Source of the DNA: Bacteroides fragilis
GTDB lineage: Bacteria > Bacteroidota > Bacteroidia > Bacteroidales > Bacteroidaceae
DNA: 64,000 nucleotides
Assembly (NCBI RefSeq): GCF_019583405.1
Contig: NZ_SZUU01000002.1
Location: 372,001 to 436,000, forward strand
Direction: 5' to 3'
The notes under the pieces are model-generated. The model did not search any database. It was not told where the DNA came from and worked only from the letters and a program-made list of their open reading frames with translations. Each line of letters opens with the position of its first letter. Within the stretch, counting starts at the first letter, position 1. Made by a program: the position numbers and the translations under genes. Shown here piece by piece: positions 19,857 through 28,313 of the stretch.

Positions 19857-19864
19857 TATATTTG
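19857..19864 (+). promoter_or_regulatory. -7 box for tRNA-Ala
   Basis: TATATTTG (TAnnTTTG) on the plus strand, 47 bases before the tRNA. With the box at 19826-19833 it forms a divergent promoter pair. Confidence 0.55.
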
Positions 19865-19911
19865 CAGCACCAAAACAGATAAACGTTCGCAAACGTTATC
19901 ATTAAGACCAC

Positions 19912-19985
19912 GGGGGGTTAGCTCATCTGGCTAGAGCGTAACACTGGCAGTGTTAAGGTGATCGGTTCGAGTCCGATACTCTCCA
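19912..19985 (+). tRNA. tRNA-Ala (anticodon GGC)
   Basis: A full cloverleaf can be drawn over 74 bases. Acceptor GGGGGGT pairs with ACTCTCC (two G-U pairs), discriminator A at 19985. The D arm is GCTC...GAGC. The anticodon stem TAACA/TGTTA encloses loop CTGGCAG, anticodon GGC, reading GCC/GCU alanine codons. The T arm is ATCGG-TTCGAGT-CCGAT. The genome does not encode CCA directly after the discriminator (CACCA follows), so CCA is probably added by enzyme. Confidence 0.93.
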
Positions 19986-20093
19986 CACCAATTAATAAAA
20001 ATAGTAAATATTTCATCATTGAAGTGGGAAAATCCGTGAGGACTTTCCCACTTTGTTTCTAATTCACCTTTATATCAGTTCCCCCACACACAA

Positions 20094-21260
20094 TTAATGG
20101 CCGAACCGGAAGCGGAGTTTATGCCAAAAACCACCTTCTTCTTTTTTTTCTTCCACTGATACTGCCCCAGGTTCTTCAAGTGTCGTAGTCGCTGCTCCAA
20201 TTTCCGCTTCCGTTAGCACTTCTTGTATAGAGATCTTCACCTTTTTCTCAAAATTCCTTTTGATCCACACTTCAAGGATTATCACAGCATAATCCCAACT
20301 GTGCACAGTTTTCAAATGATTTTCCAATAGCCGTACCTCCCACTCATTCTTTTTCACCTCTTCACGCAAGCTAATGATCCGGTCATATAACTTTGATTTG
20401 CGACATTGTAATTTTCCCGCTTCAGAACGCTGATCGCGCAAATCTGTCGGCACCTCCGATATCTCTGCTGGCGTTTCTCCGGAACTTACGACATCTTCTC
20501 CATTCTCCGATTCAGCTAATTTTATGCGCTCTCGTCCGCCAAGCACCTCTTCCAATGTTCTCAGACGATTCGACAATTCACCTTTCTCCTTTTCCAAGCA
20601 TTTATTCTGCTTGAACAAACTTTCATTTCTATTCCACAAATCACTATTACGTCTACGCACAGCTTCTATCATTTGCCACTCTTCCGTCTGTTTTTTTTTG
20701 AACCACTCGACGTTTTTCCGGCTTCTGGAAAGCTCTGATTGGAGCCCATTGATGACCTCGTTTGTACTTTCAGGCAGATTTCTCAACATCTTCTTGAATT
20801 CTTTGAGATATTCGCATACAGAATTGAATCCCATCCTATTGGCCACCTTCGAAAGAGGAGAGGCAGCAAAGGCACTATTGAACATTTTTTGCTCTTCGGT
20901 ACTCAAGCCGCCTACTACCATAGACAATATCCGGCGTACGATGGGTGCAAAGTCATCAAAGAGACGCATCTTAAGCGCGGCATCTTCATCCTTCTTAAGT
21001 TCTGCCTCGATGCGTCGTTCTAATTTTCCGCAAAGTTGTTCGTAATTAGTGGTCAGACGTGCCAACCGCTTCTCATTCCCGATCAGATTCTGTACACTCT
21101 CGTCATCAATCAACACCACGCTACCCACAGTTGAAGAGGTTATTTCACACTCCCGTATCCATCCGAGCACCCGCGATTCGCTGATTCCATATTTATCAGA
21201 TATACTTTTTACTGACATCCAACTGGCCATATCCATACAATTTAAGGTCTGCAAGGTCAT
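20094..21260 (-). CDS. HTH-plus-coiled-coil protein of unknown function
   Basis: 388 residues, not recognised as a named family. Residues about 14-60 (SVKSISDKYGISESRVLGWIRE ... VVLIDDESVQNLI) look like a MerR/excisionase-type winged HTH. The rest is strongly helical and charged with heptad-like stretches (KLERRIEAELKKDEDAALK; WFKKKQTEEWQMIEAVRRRN; CLEKEKGELSNRLRTLEEVL) and a second coiled coil near 285-320 (KLYDRIISLREEVKKNEWE). It is cytosolic, with no signal peptide. The first ATG at 21260 is used, but ATGs at residues 9, 11 and 15 are equally plausible because a near-match -7 box lies immediately before 21260. It ends 108 bases beyond tRNA-Ala, so it could be a resident of, or remnant from, an integrated element, though no integrase is seen. 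Confidence 0.75.
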   Translation of the reverse strand: MTLQTLNCMDMASWMSVKSISDKYGISESRVLGWIRECEITSSTVGSVVLIDDESVQNLIGNEKRLARLTTNYEQLCGKLERRIEAELKKDEDAALKMRLFDDFAPIVRRILSMVVGGLSTEEQKMFNSAFAASPLSKVANRMGFNSVCEYLKEFKKMLRNLPESTNEVINGLQSELSRSRKNVEWFKKKQTEEWQMIEAVRRRNSDLWNRNESLFKQNKCLEKEKGELSNRLRTLEEVLGGRERIKLAESENGEDVVSSGETPAEISEVPTDLRDQRSEAGKLQCRKSKLYDRIISLREEVKKNEWEVRLLENHLKTVHSWDYAVIILEVWIKRNFEKKVKISIQEVLTEAEIGAATTTLEEPGAVSVEEKKEEGGFWHKLRFRFGH

Positions 21261-21673
21261 ACATAAGATACAAAGTATCCATAATTCACCTTATGACGAA
21301 AAGAATAGCTATCGTACCTAATCACTCCCCCGCGTCGGCTAAAATAATCATTTTTCACATAATAACCTATTATTTGTAAAAAAGAAAGTTATTTTTTATT
21401 TTATATCTTAAGTATGCCGATATGGACCGTTCGTTTTTTAATGGAAATATCCTTGGCATTTTTACCAAGGTTGAAAGTACTTTTTCAGTATTTTTTCACA
21501 GACTTCAGTGATGTGATAGTTTACTGGAGGGCATGCAGGTAACCGACTCACAGTTTTGAACTTGTTTTGAAGTAGCAACAAACCGAAAAAAGAAAGAGAA
21601 AATATCTCTACCCTCTTGGTTATTTTATACACCAACAAAAGAAGGAAGCCTGAAGAGCCACAGAAATCATAAG

Positions 21674-21778
21674 CTAATTATCAGAGAAACATCTTTTACC
21701 TTTATCATAGAGTTCCTCTTCTTCTTTCTCCTCTATGTCCCCCAAATACTCTGTGATGAATTTAGCCAACTGACACAT
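21674..21778 (-). CDS. Possible 34-residue acidic small protein
   Basis: ATG at 21778 opens a frame of 34 codons (MCQLAKFITEYLGDIEEKEE ... ending FSDN) with a long acidic run and a purine-rich stretch before the ATG. No -7 box is seen upstream on this strand. It could be real or chance; nothing links it to a known family. Confidence 0.3.
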   Translation of the reverse strand: MCQLAKFITEYLGDIEEKEEEELYDKGKRCFSDN

Positions 21779-21817
21779 TTTATTTCTTTCTATCCTCTTT
21801 GATTGCAATATTATTGT

Positions 21818-21825
21818 TACTTTTG
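21818..21825 (+). promoter_or_regulatory. -7 box for pheS
   Basis: TACTTTTG (TAnnTTTG), 41 bases before the ATG at 21867, with a TTTG at 21798-21801 that may serve as a -33 element, although the spacing is a little short. Confidence 0.55.
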
Positions 21826-21866
21826 CAGCAATTTAACGAAAATCGAATAACAATAAATCGCAAGAT

Positions 21867-22886
21867 ATGATAGCTAAGATTAATCAACTTCTTGAAGAGG
21901 TGGGGGCCTTGAAAGCCACCAATGCCGAAGAACTCGAAGCTCTGCGCATCAAATACCTCAGCAAGAAAGGAGCCATCAATGACTTGATGGCAGATTTCCG
22001 CAATGTGGCCGCCGAACAGAAAAAAGAAGTCGGCATGAAGCTCAACGAACTGAAAACAAAAGCACAAGAAAAAATCAACGCACTGAAAGAACAGTTCGAC
22101 AACCAGGACAACGGACAGGACGATCTCGACCTGACCCGTTCGGCTTATCCCGTGGAACTGGGCACGCGCCATCCGCTTTCTATTGTGCGCAACGAAATCA
22201 TTGACATCTTTGCCCGTCTGGGATTCAACATTGCCGAAGGTCCGGAAATAGAAGATGACTGGCATGTGTTCTCCGCACTCAACTTTGCCGAAGACCATCC
22301 GGCACGCGACATGCAAGACACATTCTTCATCGAATCGCATCCCGACGTACTGCTGCGCACACACACCTCATCGGTACAGAGCCGTGTGATGGAGGTTTCG
22401 CAACCACCTATCCGTATCATCTGTCCGGGACGCGTTTACCGTAACGAAGCTATCAGCTATCGCGCACACTGTTTTTTCCATCAGGTAGAAGCGCTGTACG
22501 TAGACCGCGACGTATCTTTCACCGACCTGAAACAAGTGTTGCTGCTCTTCGCCAAAGAGATGTTCGGTGCCGATACGAAGATACGCCTGCGTCCGTCGTA
22601 CTTCCCGTTCACGGAGCCCAGCGCCGAAATGGATATCAGCTGTAACATCTGCGGCGGAAAAGGATGCCCCTTCTGCAAACACACCGGCTGGGTGGAAATC
22701 TTGGGTTGCGGAATGGTAGACCCGAACGTACTCGATGCCAACGGAATAGACAGCAAAGTGTATAGCGGATATGCTCTGGGTATGGGTATCGAACGCATCA
22801 CAAACCTGAAATATCAGGTGAAAGACCTCCGCATGTTCTCCGAAAACGATACACGTTTCCTGAAGGAGTTCGAAGCGGCCTATTAA
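21867..22886 (+). CDS. pheS: Phenylalanyl-tRNA synthetase alpha subunit
   Basis: Catalytic subunit of the (alpha-beta)2 enzyme that charges tRNA-Phe. 339 residues: N-terminal coiled-coil tRNA-binding arm (about 1-90, rich in Lys/Glu), then the class II synthetase core with PLSIVRNEIIDIFARLGFNI, HPARDMQDTFF, LRTHTSSVQ (motif region 1), PGRVYRNEAISYRAHCFFHQVE (motif 2), and GYALGMGIERITNLKY (motif 3). A short cysteine cluster (CNICGGKGCPFC) lies near 260, as seen in some bacterial PheS. pheT is not adjacent, which is common in Bacteroidetes. The next gene is an unrelated MFS transporter beyond a hairpin repeat. Confidence 0.98.
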   Translation: MIAKINQLLEEVGALKATNAEELEALRIKYLSKKGAINDLMADFRNVAAEQKKEVGMKLNELKTKAQEKINALKEQFDNQDNGQDDLDLTRSAYPVELGTRHPLSIVRNEIIDIFARLGFNIAEGPEIEDDWHVFSALNFAEDHPARDMQDTFFIESHPDVLLRTHTSSVQSRVMEVSQPPIRIICPGRVYRNEAISYRAHCFFHQVEALYVDRDVSFTDLKQVLLLFAKEMFGADTKIRLRPSYFPFTEPSAEMDISCNICGGKGCPFCKHTGWVEILGCGMVDPNVLDANGIDSKVYSGYALGMGIERITNLKYQVKDLRMFSENDTRFLKEFEAAY

Positions 22887-22895
22887 ATTTTACTG

Positions 22896-22977
22896 CCGCA
22901 GACATGAACACAGAGTCTCACAGGGTTTTCTTAAAATTAAAAAGAGGCTCTCTGTGAGACTTTGTGTTACTCCGCGG
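22896..22977. repeat. Imperfect inverted repeat, family copy 4
   Basis: CCGCAGACATGAACACAGAG and then TCTCACAG (from 22896) pairs imperfectly with the strand from CTGTGAGACTTTGTGTTACT to GCGG at 22977. It lies between pheS and the MFS gene and may form a hairpin downstream of pheS. It resembles the 985-1077 copy in its CACAGAG core. Confidence 0.7.
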
Positions 22978-22998
22978 TCCAATCAAAACCACCATACT

Positions 22999-24195
22999 AT
23001 GCCCAAAGATAGGCTTGTCACCCCCAGCTATGTTCTGATACTGGCAGCAAACTTCCTTTTATACTTTGCCTTCTATCTGATTCTGCCTGTATTGCCTTTC
23101 TATCTGACTGAAATTTTCCAAACCGGAAATGCAGCCGTAGGGGTCATTTTATCCTGCTACACCGTAGCTTCACTCTGTATCCGCCCCTTCTCGGGCTATC
23201 TGCTGGACACGCTGGCACGCAAGCCACTCTACCTGATCGCCTACTTCCTGTTCATCACCGTCTTTGCCGGATACATCCTTGCCGGGGTGCTGTCACTGTT
23301 CATCATGCTCCGGGTGGTGCATGGACTGGCTTTCGGAATGGTGACCGTAGCGGGTAATACCATCGTAATCGACATCACTCCTTCTTCCCGCCGCGGAGAA
23401 GCGGTAGGCTACTACGGACTGATGAACAACACGGCCATGAGCTTCGGACCGATGATCGGACTTTTTATGCACGACACCTGTTCGTTCGAGACCATCTTCC
23501 TGTGTTCACTCCTCTCCGGTACAGTGGGGTTTGCGGCTGCCTGCCTGGTAAAGACACCTGTTAAGGAACCGGTAAAACGTGAACCGATTTCACTGGACCG
23601 GTTCGTATTAATTAAAGGTATACCTGCCGGAGTGGCATTGCTCTTGCTCTCCATTCCCTACGGCATGACGAGTACTTACATAGCCATGTATGCCAAGGAG
23701 ATCGGGATCACACTCAGCTCTGGGTTGTTCTTCACCTTTATGGCAGTGGGCATGGCTGTCTCACGCATGTTCTCCGGACGCCAAGTGGACAAGGGGCGCA
23801 TCACACAGGTCATCACCTTGGGGCTCTATCTGGTGTGCACCTGTTTTTTCACCCTGGCATCCTGCGGTAAGCTGATGTCGCTGAGCCCCGAACTGACAGA
23901 TGTACTCTTCTTTATGGTGGCTCTGTTGCTGGGAGTCGGATTCGGCACCATGTTTCCGGCCTTTAATACCCTGTTTGTCAACCTGGCCCCTAACAGCCAG
24001 CGTGGCACAGCCACTTCCACTTATCTGACTTCGTGGGATGTAGGTATCGGCATCGGATTGGTGCTGGGAGGATACATCGCTCAACTGACCTCGTTCGACA
24101 TGGCTTACTTCTTCGGAGCTTGCCTGACGGTGGTTTCTACCTTTTATTTCAACCTGAAAGTCGCACCCCATTATCATAAGAACAAACTAAGATGA
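22999..24195 (+). CDS. Major facilitator superfamily transporter
   Basis: Inner-membrane secondary transporter, 398 residues from ATG 22999 (MPKDRLVTPSYV). A frame extends upstream to 22954, but it runs through the inverted repeat, so the internal ATG is preferred. About 12 hydrophobic segments are seen (LILAANFLLYFAFYLILPVL, GYILAGVLSLFIMLRVVHG and others). The motif GYLLDTLARKPLY after TM2 resembles the MFS loop 2-3 motif and GMVTVAGNTIVIDITPSSRRGEAVGYYG is typical of drug-efflux members, but the substrate is unknown. Its last four bases overlap nth (ATGA). Confidence 0.9.
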   Translation: MPKDRLVTPSYVLILAANFLLYFAFYLILPVLPFYLTEIFQTGNAAVGVILSCYTVASLCIRPFSGYLLDTLARKPLYLIAYFLFITVFAGYILAGVLSLFIMLRVVHGLAFGMVTVAGNTIVIDITPSSRRGEAVGYYGLMNNTAMSFGPMIGLFMHDTCSFETIFLCSLLSGTVGFAAACLVKTPVKEPVKREPISLDRFVLIKGIPAGVALLLLSIPYGMTSTYIAMYAKEIGITLSSGLFFTFMAVGMAVSRMFSGRQVDKGRITQVITLGLYLVCTCFFTLASCGKLMSLSPELTDVLFFMVALLLGVGFGTMFPAFNTLFVNLAPNSQRGTATSTYLTSWDVGIGIGLVLGGYIAQLTSFDMAYFFGACLTVVSTFYFNLKVAPHYHKNKLR

Positions 24196-24869
24196 CAAAG
24201 AAAGAACGTTATGAAAAAGTAATCGCCTGGTTTCAGGAAAATGTGCCCGTGGCCGAAACGGAACTGCATTACAATAACCCGTACGAACTACTGATCGCCG
24301 TTATCCTCTCCGCACAGTGTACAGACAAGCGGGTAAACATGATCACTCCCAAAATCTACCAGGATTTTCCCACCCCGGAAGCACTGGCTGCCACCACACC
24401 GGAGGTGATCTTCGAGTACATCCGCAGTGTGTCTTACCCTAATAACAAGTCGAAGCACCTGGTGGGCATGGCACGCATGCTGGTGAACGACTTCAATAGC
24501 GAAGTGCCCGGTACACTTGAAGAACTGATCAAGCTGCCCGGTGTGGGGCGCAAAACGGCCAATGTCATTCAGTCCGTCGTGTTCAACAAGGCAGCCATGG
24601 CGGTAGACACTCACGTGTTCCGCGTGAGCCACCGCATCGGGTTGGTAGGCGACTCCTGCACCACCCCGTTCAGTGTAGAAAAAGAACTGGTGAAGAACAT
24701 CCCCGATGAGTTGATCCCCATCGCTCACCACTGGCTGATCCTACACGGACGTTACGTCTGTCAGGCCCGCACTCCCAAATGTGAAACCTGTGGTTTGCAA
24801 TTGATGTGTAAATATTACTGTGAGAAGTATAAAGTTAGCAAAGACACACCGAAGAGGAAGAATAAATAA
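24192..24869 (+). CDS. nth: Endonuclease III (DNA glycosylase/AP lyase)
   Basis: Removes oxidised pyrimidines and nicks abasic sites in base excision repair. 225 residues. Helix-hairpin-helix LPGVGRKTANVI carries catalytic K121; D139 lies in AMAVDTHVFRVSHRIG. The C-terminal iron-sulfur cluster is complete: C190-x6-C197-x2-C200-x5-C206. The start overlaps the MFS stop by four bases, so the two are probably co-transcribed and coupled. An ATG-initiated frame with TKKERYEKVI is typical of the family. Confidence 0.98.
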   Translation: MTKKERYEKVIAWFQENVPVAETELHYNNPYELLIAVILSAQCTDKRVNMITPKIYQDFPTPEALAATTPEVIFEYIRSVSYPNNKSKHLVGMARMLVNDFNSEVPGTLEELIKLPGVGRKTANVIQSVVFNKAAMAVDTHVFRVSHRIGLVGDSCTTPFSVEKELVKNIPDELIPIAHHWLILHGRYVCQARTPKCETCGLQLMCKYYCEKYKVSKDTPKRKNK

Positions 24870-24900
24870 CGATTTCATAGCAAAAAAGAGAAATTAATAC

Positions 24901-24908
24901 TAACTTTG
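24901..24908 (+). promoter_or_regulatory. -7 box for pgk
   Basis: TAACTTTG (TAnnTTTG), 50 bases upstream of the ATG at 24959, in the gap after nth. Confidence 0.55.
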
Positions 24909-24958
24909 CGGTCATCATAAAAGAAACTAACACTTTTAAAGTAAATAAATAAAGTATT

Positions 24959-26218
24959 ATGCAGACAATTGACAATTTCAATTTTGCCGGTAAAAAGGCA
25001 TTCGTTCGCGTGGACTTCAATGTACCCTTGGACGAAAACTTCAACATTACAGACGACACTCGTATCCGTGCTGCACTTCCTACGCTAAAGAAGATTCTGG
25101 CAGACGGTGGCAGCATCATCATCGGCTCTCACCTGGGCCGTCCGAAAGGCGTTGCCGACAAATTCTCTCTGAAACATATCGTTAAGCACGTGTCAGAACT
25201 GCTGGGCGTTGAAGTTCAGTTTGCTAACGACTGCATGGGCGAAGAAGCTGCCGTGAAAGCTGCCGCTTTACAACCGGGCGAAGTGCTGTTGCTCGAAAAT
25301 CTCCGTTTCTACGCTGAGGAAGAAGGCAAACCGAGAGGACTGGCTGAAGACGCAACCGACGAAGAAAAAGCTGCTGCCAAGAAAGCCGTGAAAGAAAGCC
25401 AGAAAGAATTTACAAAGAAACTGGCTTCATACGCTGACTGCTACGTAAACGACGCATTCGGTACAGCTCACCGTGCACACGCTTCTACGGCGTTGATCGC
25501 CAAATACTTCGATGTGAACAATAAGATGTTCGGTTACTTGATGGAGAAAGAAGTGAAGGCCGTTGACAAGATATTGAACGATATCAAACGTCCGTTTACA
25601 GCCATCATGGGTGGTTCTAAAGTGTCTTCTAAGATCGAAATCATCGAAAACCTGCTGAACAAGGTAGACAACCTGATCATCACAGGCGGTATGACATATA
25701 CTTTCACCAAAGCTATGGGTGGACAGATCGGTCTGTCTATCTGCGAAGATGACAAACTGGATCTCGCCCGCGAACTGATGCAAAAGGCTAAAGACAAAGG
25801 TGTAAATCTGGTATTGGCTGTTGACGCTAAGATCGCCGACTCTTTCTCTAACGATGCCAACACTAAATTCTGTCCTGTGAATGAAATTCCTGACGGATGG
25901 GAAGGTCTTGACATCGGTCCTAAATCAGAAGAAATCTTTGCCGAAGTGATCAAGAATTCCAAGACTATCCTTTGGAACGGCCCGACAGGCGTATTCGAAT
26001 TCGAAAACTTCACTCACGGTTCACGCTCGGTAGGCGAAGCTATCGTAGAGGCTACTAAGAACGGGGCTTTCTCACTCGTCGGCGGTGGTGACTCTGTAGC
26101 TTGTGTCAACAAGTTCGGTCTGGCAAACGGTGTATCTTATGTTTCTACCGGCGGTGGAGCATTGCTTGAAGCAATCGAAGGAAAAGTTCTTCCGGGTATT
26201 GCCGCTATTCAGGAATAA
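24959..26218 (+). CDS. pgk: Phosphoglycerate kinase
   Basis: Transfers phosphate between 1,3-bisphosphoglycerate and ADP in glycolysis. 419 residues, the normal bacterial length. Landmarks: [62 protein letters not shown] and the C-terminal [13 protein letters not shown]. Codon use appears strongly biased, as expected for a highly expressed gene. Own promoter (24901-24908) and a strong terminator after the stop (26245-26276) make it a monocistronic unit. Confidence 0.99.
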   Translation: MQTIDNFNFAGKKAFVRVDFNVPLDENFNITDDTRIRAALPTLKKILADGGSIIIGSHLGRPKGVADKFSLKHIVKHVSELLGVEVQFANDCMGEEAAVKAAALQPGEVLLLENLRFYAEEEGKPRGLAEDATDEEKAAAKKAVKESQKEFTKKLASYADCYVNDAFGTAHRAHASTALIAKYFDVNNKMFGYLMEKEVKAVDKILNDIKRPFTAIMGGSKVSSKIEIIENLLNKVDNLIITGGMTYTFTKAMGGQIGLSICEDDKLDLARELMQKAKDKGVNLVLAVDAKIADSFSNDANTKFCPVNEIPDGWEGLDIGPKSEEIFAEVIKNSKTILWNGPTGVFEFENFTHGSRSVGEAIVEATKNGAFSLVGGGDSVACVNKFGLANGVSYVSTGGGALLEAIEGKVLPGIAAIQE

Positions 26219-26244
26219 GACTAAAGTGAATCACTATAAAACAG

Positions 26245-26276
26245 AAAAGGCAGCCCCTCACGGAGTTGCCTTTTTT
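26245..26276 (+). terminator. Intrinsic terminator after pgk
   Basis: AAAAGGCA (26245-26252) pairs with TGCCTTTT (26267-26274), followed by a T-run. It lies before the GTG start of the next gene, which argues against any start further upstream. Confidence 0.85.
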
Positions 26277-26294
26277 AAAAGGAAAAAGTCAAGA

Positions 26295-27245
26295 GTGAAA
26301 CCCTTTTTCAGCATCATACTACTGCTTCTTTTATCAGCCTGTGCAGACAAAAAAGAGGGACATACACTGTCATCCGAACTTCAGCCTCTGACTTTCGGAC
26401 TAATGCCTTCTTTCGACGGACTACCTCATCTGATTGCCGCCCGTTACGGTGTTTATGATTCGCTGGATATAAAAGTCAACTTCATCACTTATGCCTCGGC
26501 AACCGATCGTGACGCTGCTTTCTTATCGGGCAAACTGGATGGTATGCTCACCGACTATCCGTGTGCCGCCCTTTTACAGACCAAAGGAGTCCGTTTGCGT
26601 CTGGTTATGGAAAATGATGGCTGCCTTAGCCTGATAACAAGCAAAAAATATGATGTCAGGAATCCGGAAGACCTAAAAGGGAAAAACATTGCCATCTCTT
26701 GCAATACCCTGATAGAGTATGCCACCGACGAAGTAATGAAACAGGCCCGTCTTACTCCCGGTGAAGCGAACAAACCCGAAATCAACAACATTTTTTTGAG
26801 GCTGATGATGTTGGAAAACGGGCAGATCACAGCATCTTTCTTGCCCGGTCCGGCAACGGCAATCGCGGTAAACGACGGACACACAGTATTGCTGAATACA
26901 GTCCAAATGAGGATACACTCCGCCGGAACGGCTTTCACAGAAGAGGCCATCAAAGAAAAAAACGAAGAAATAAGGAGGTTTATCACCGGATACAATCTCG
27001 GCGTGAAATACCTGCAAACCTATCCCCGGGATAAATGGGGGGAGATATTAACACAAGAATTCGGACTGCCGGAAACACTGGCTGCCCAGGTGGACTTGCC
27101 CGATTATCGACCTGCCATGTGTCCGTCTTCTCACGACATAAAAAAAGCTATTGCCTGGCTGAAGAACAAAGGAGCAATCCCCGGTAACTATCAGGGTGAA
27201 AACTTAGTAGATACGACCTTCATTCCCGGCCAATTCCAACCATAA
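26295..27245 (+). CDS. NMT1/THI5-like substrate-binding lipoprotein
   Basis: Periplasmic solute-binding protein of the family that carries pyrimidine precursors, sulfonates or nitrate to ABC importers. The frame opens at 26103 inside pgk and reads through the terminator, so I choose GTG at 26295, preceded by AAGGAAAAAG and giving a lipoprotein signal (KPFFSIILLLLLSAC, lipid cysteine C16); 316 residues. The body has LTFGLMPSFDGLPHLIAARYGVYDSLDIKVNFI, the classic opening of this family, then DGMLTDYPCAALLQTKGVRL and DLKGKNIAISCNTLIEY. No ABC permease or ATPase is adjacent; instead a porin gene follows after 19 bases, an odd pairing. Ligand unknown. Confidence 0.85.
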   Translation: MKPFFSIILLLLLSACADKKEGHTLSSELQPLTFGLMPSFDGLPHLIAARYGVYDSLDIKVNFITYASATDRDAAFLSGKLDGMLTDYPCAALLQTKGVRLRLVMENDGCLSLITSKKYDVRNPEDLKGKNIAISCNTLIEYATDEVMKQARLTPGEANKPEINNIFLRLMMLENGQITASFLPGPATAIAVNDGHTVLLNTVQMRIHSAGTAFTEEAIKEKNEEIRRFITGYNLGVKYLQTYPRDKWGEILTQEFGLPETLAAQVDLPDYRPAMCPSSHDIKKAIAWLKNKGAIPGNYQGENLVDTTFIPGQFQP

Positions 27246-27264
27246 TAAATACAACAAAGTAAAG

Positions 27265-28302
27265 ATGAAAAACACATTCCTATTAACACTTGTGCTGCTG
27301 CTACTGGCAAGCGGCAACCTGAATGCACAGGAAAAAAAAGAGGGTATGACGGTAAACAAAGTCGTCAATACGCTAAAAGAACGGATCACCCTTGCCGGAT
27401 ATGCGCAACTGGGATATACTTATGACGATGCAGCGAAGAAAACCAATACATTCGACATCAAACGAATCATCTTCATGGCTCACGGACGAATCACCGACCG
27501 TTGGACCTGCGATTTCATGTACGACTTTTACAATGGAGGTATGCTGCTCGAGGTTTATACCGATTATCAGATTCTACCCGGACTGAAAGCCCGCATCGGA
27601 GAATTTAAAGTCCCTTATACGATCGAGAACGAATTATCACCCACGACAGTGGAACTGATTAACTGCTACTCACAGTCTGTGTGTTATCTGGCAGGGGTAA
27701 GCGGCAGTGACGTAGCTTGTGGCATGACATCGGGACGCGACATCGGTGCGATGATCCACGGAGGATTACTGAACGACCTGCTATACTACAAACTGGCGGT
27801 GATGAACGGACAAGGACTCAATATCAAAGATAAAAACAATCAAAAAGATATCATCGGCAATCTGATGGTAAATCCTCTGAAATGGCTGTTGGTAGGTGGT
27901 TCGTTTATAAAAGGAACAGGACATGCCGTCGCCGATTCGGAAATAACCGGTATCCCGGCAGGGGAAAACTACACCAAAAACCGTTGGAGTATAGGAGGTA
28001 TCATCACGGCAAGCCCGTTCAGCCTCCGTTCCGAATATCTGGCGGGAAAAGACGGAACTGTGAAAAGTGACGGTTTTTATGCCACCGGAAGTTGCCGGCT
28101 CCTACGCAACTTCGACCTCGTAGCTTCGTATGACTATTTCAACGCAGATAAAGCCATCGGCCGAAAACAGACGAATTACATAGCCGGACTGCAATATTGG
28201 TTCTATCCCAAATGCAGACTGCAAGCACAATATACTTTTTGCGACCGGAATAAGGGAAAAGACAGTAACCTGTTTCAGGCGCAGGTACAAGTAAGATTCT
28301 AA
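27265..28302 (+). CDS. Phosphate-selective porin O/P-type outer-membrane protein
   Basis: 345 residues with a signal peptide (KNTFLLTLVLLLLASGNLNAQ). The sequence then alternates hydrophobic and polar residues as in beta-strands (ITLAGYAQLGYTYDD, IIFMAHGRITDRWTCDFMYDFY, GLKARIGEFKVPYT), and ends in QAQVQVRF with a terminal phenylalanine. IGEFKVPYTIENELSP resembles the OprO/OprP block. Likely a small-solute channel; ligand specificity is not shown. It follows the binding lipoprotein by 19 bases and precedes the DUF418 gene by 11, so these are probably one transcript. Confidence 0.82.
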   Translation: MKNTFLLTLVLLLLASGNLNAQEKKEGMTVNKVVNTLKERITLAGYAQLGYTYDDAAKKTNTFDIKRIIFMAHGRITDRWTCDFMYDFYNGGMLLEVYTDYQILPGLKARIGEFKVPYTIENELSPTTVELINCYSQSVCYLAGVSGSDVACGMTSGRDIGAMIHGGLLNDLLYYKLAVMNGQGLNIKDKNNQKDIIGNLMVNPLKWLLVGGSFIKGTGHAVADSEITGIPAGENYTKNRWSIGGIITASPFSLRSEYLAGKDGTVKSDGFYATGSCRLLRNFDLVASYDYFNADKAIGRKQTNYIAGLQYWFYPKCRLQAQYTFCDRNKGKDSNLFQAQVQVRF

Positions 28303-28313
28303 AACGATAATCA

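Larger units (their letters stand above)
21261..21866. other. 606-base gap before pheS with a short hairpin and little else
   Basis: No convincing gene of normal size. A hairpin CCTTGG-N8-CCAAGG lies at 21451-21470. A 34-codon minus-strand frame is listed separately, and the pheS promoter is at its right end. The remainder is AT-rich and shows no repeat or RNA fold I can support. Confidence 0.6.

Noticed and set aside
19797..19892. Longer start for the DUF4286 protein
   Set aside because: It crosses the minus-strand -7 box at 19826-19833, and the conserved domain starts at the internal ATG.
21780..22364. 194-codon minus-strand frame over pheS
   Set aside because: Antisense to a clear pheS; Phe/Cys-rich product typical of a reverse-frame shadow.
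22954..22998. Upstream start of the MFS transporter
   Set aside because: The extra 15 residues derive from the inverted repeat and do not resemble a transporter N-terminus.
26103..26294. N-terminal extension of the NMT1-like protein
   Set aside because: It overlaps the end of pgk and reads through pgk's terminator; the lipoprotein signal begins only at GTG 26295.
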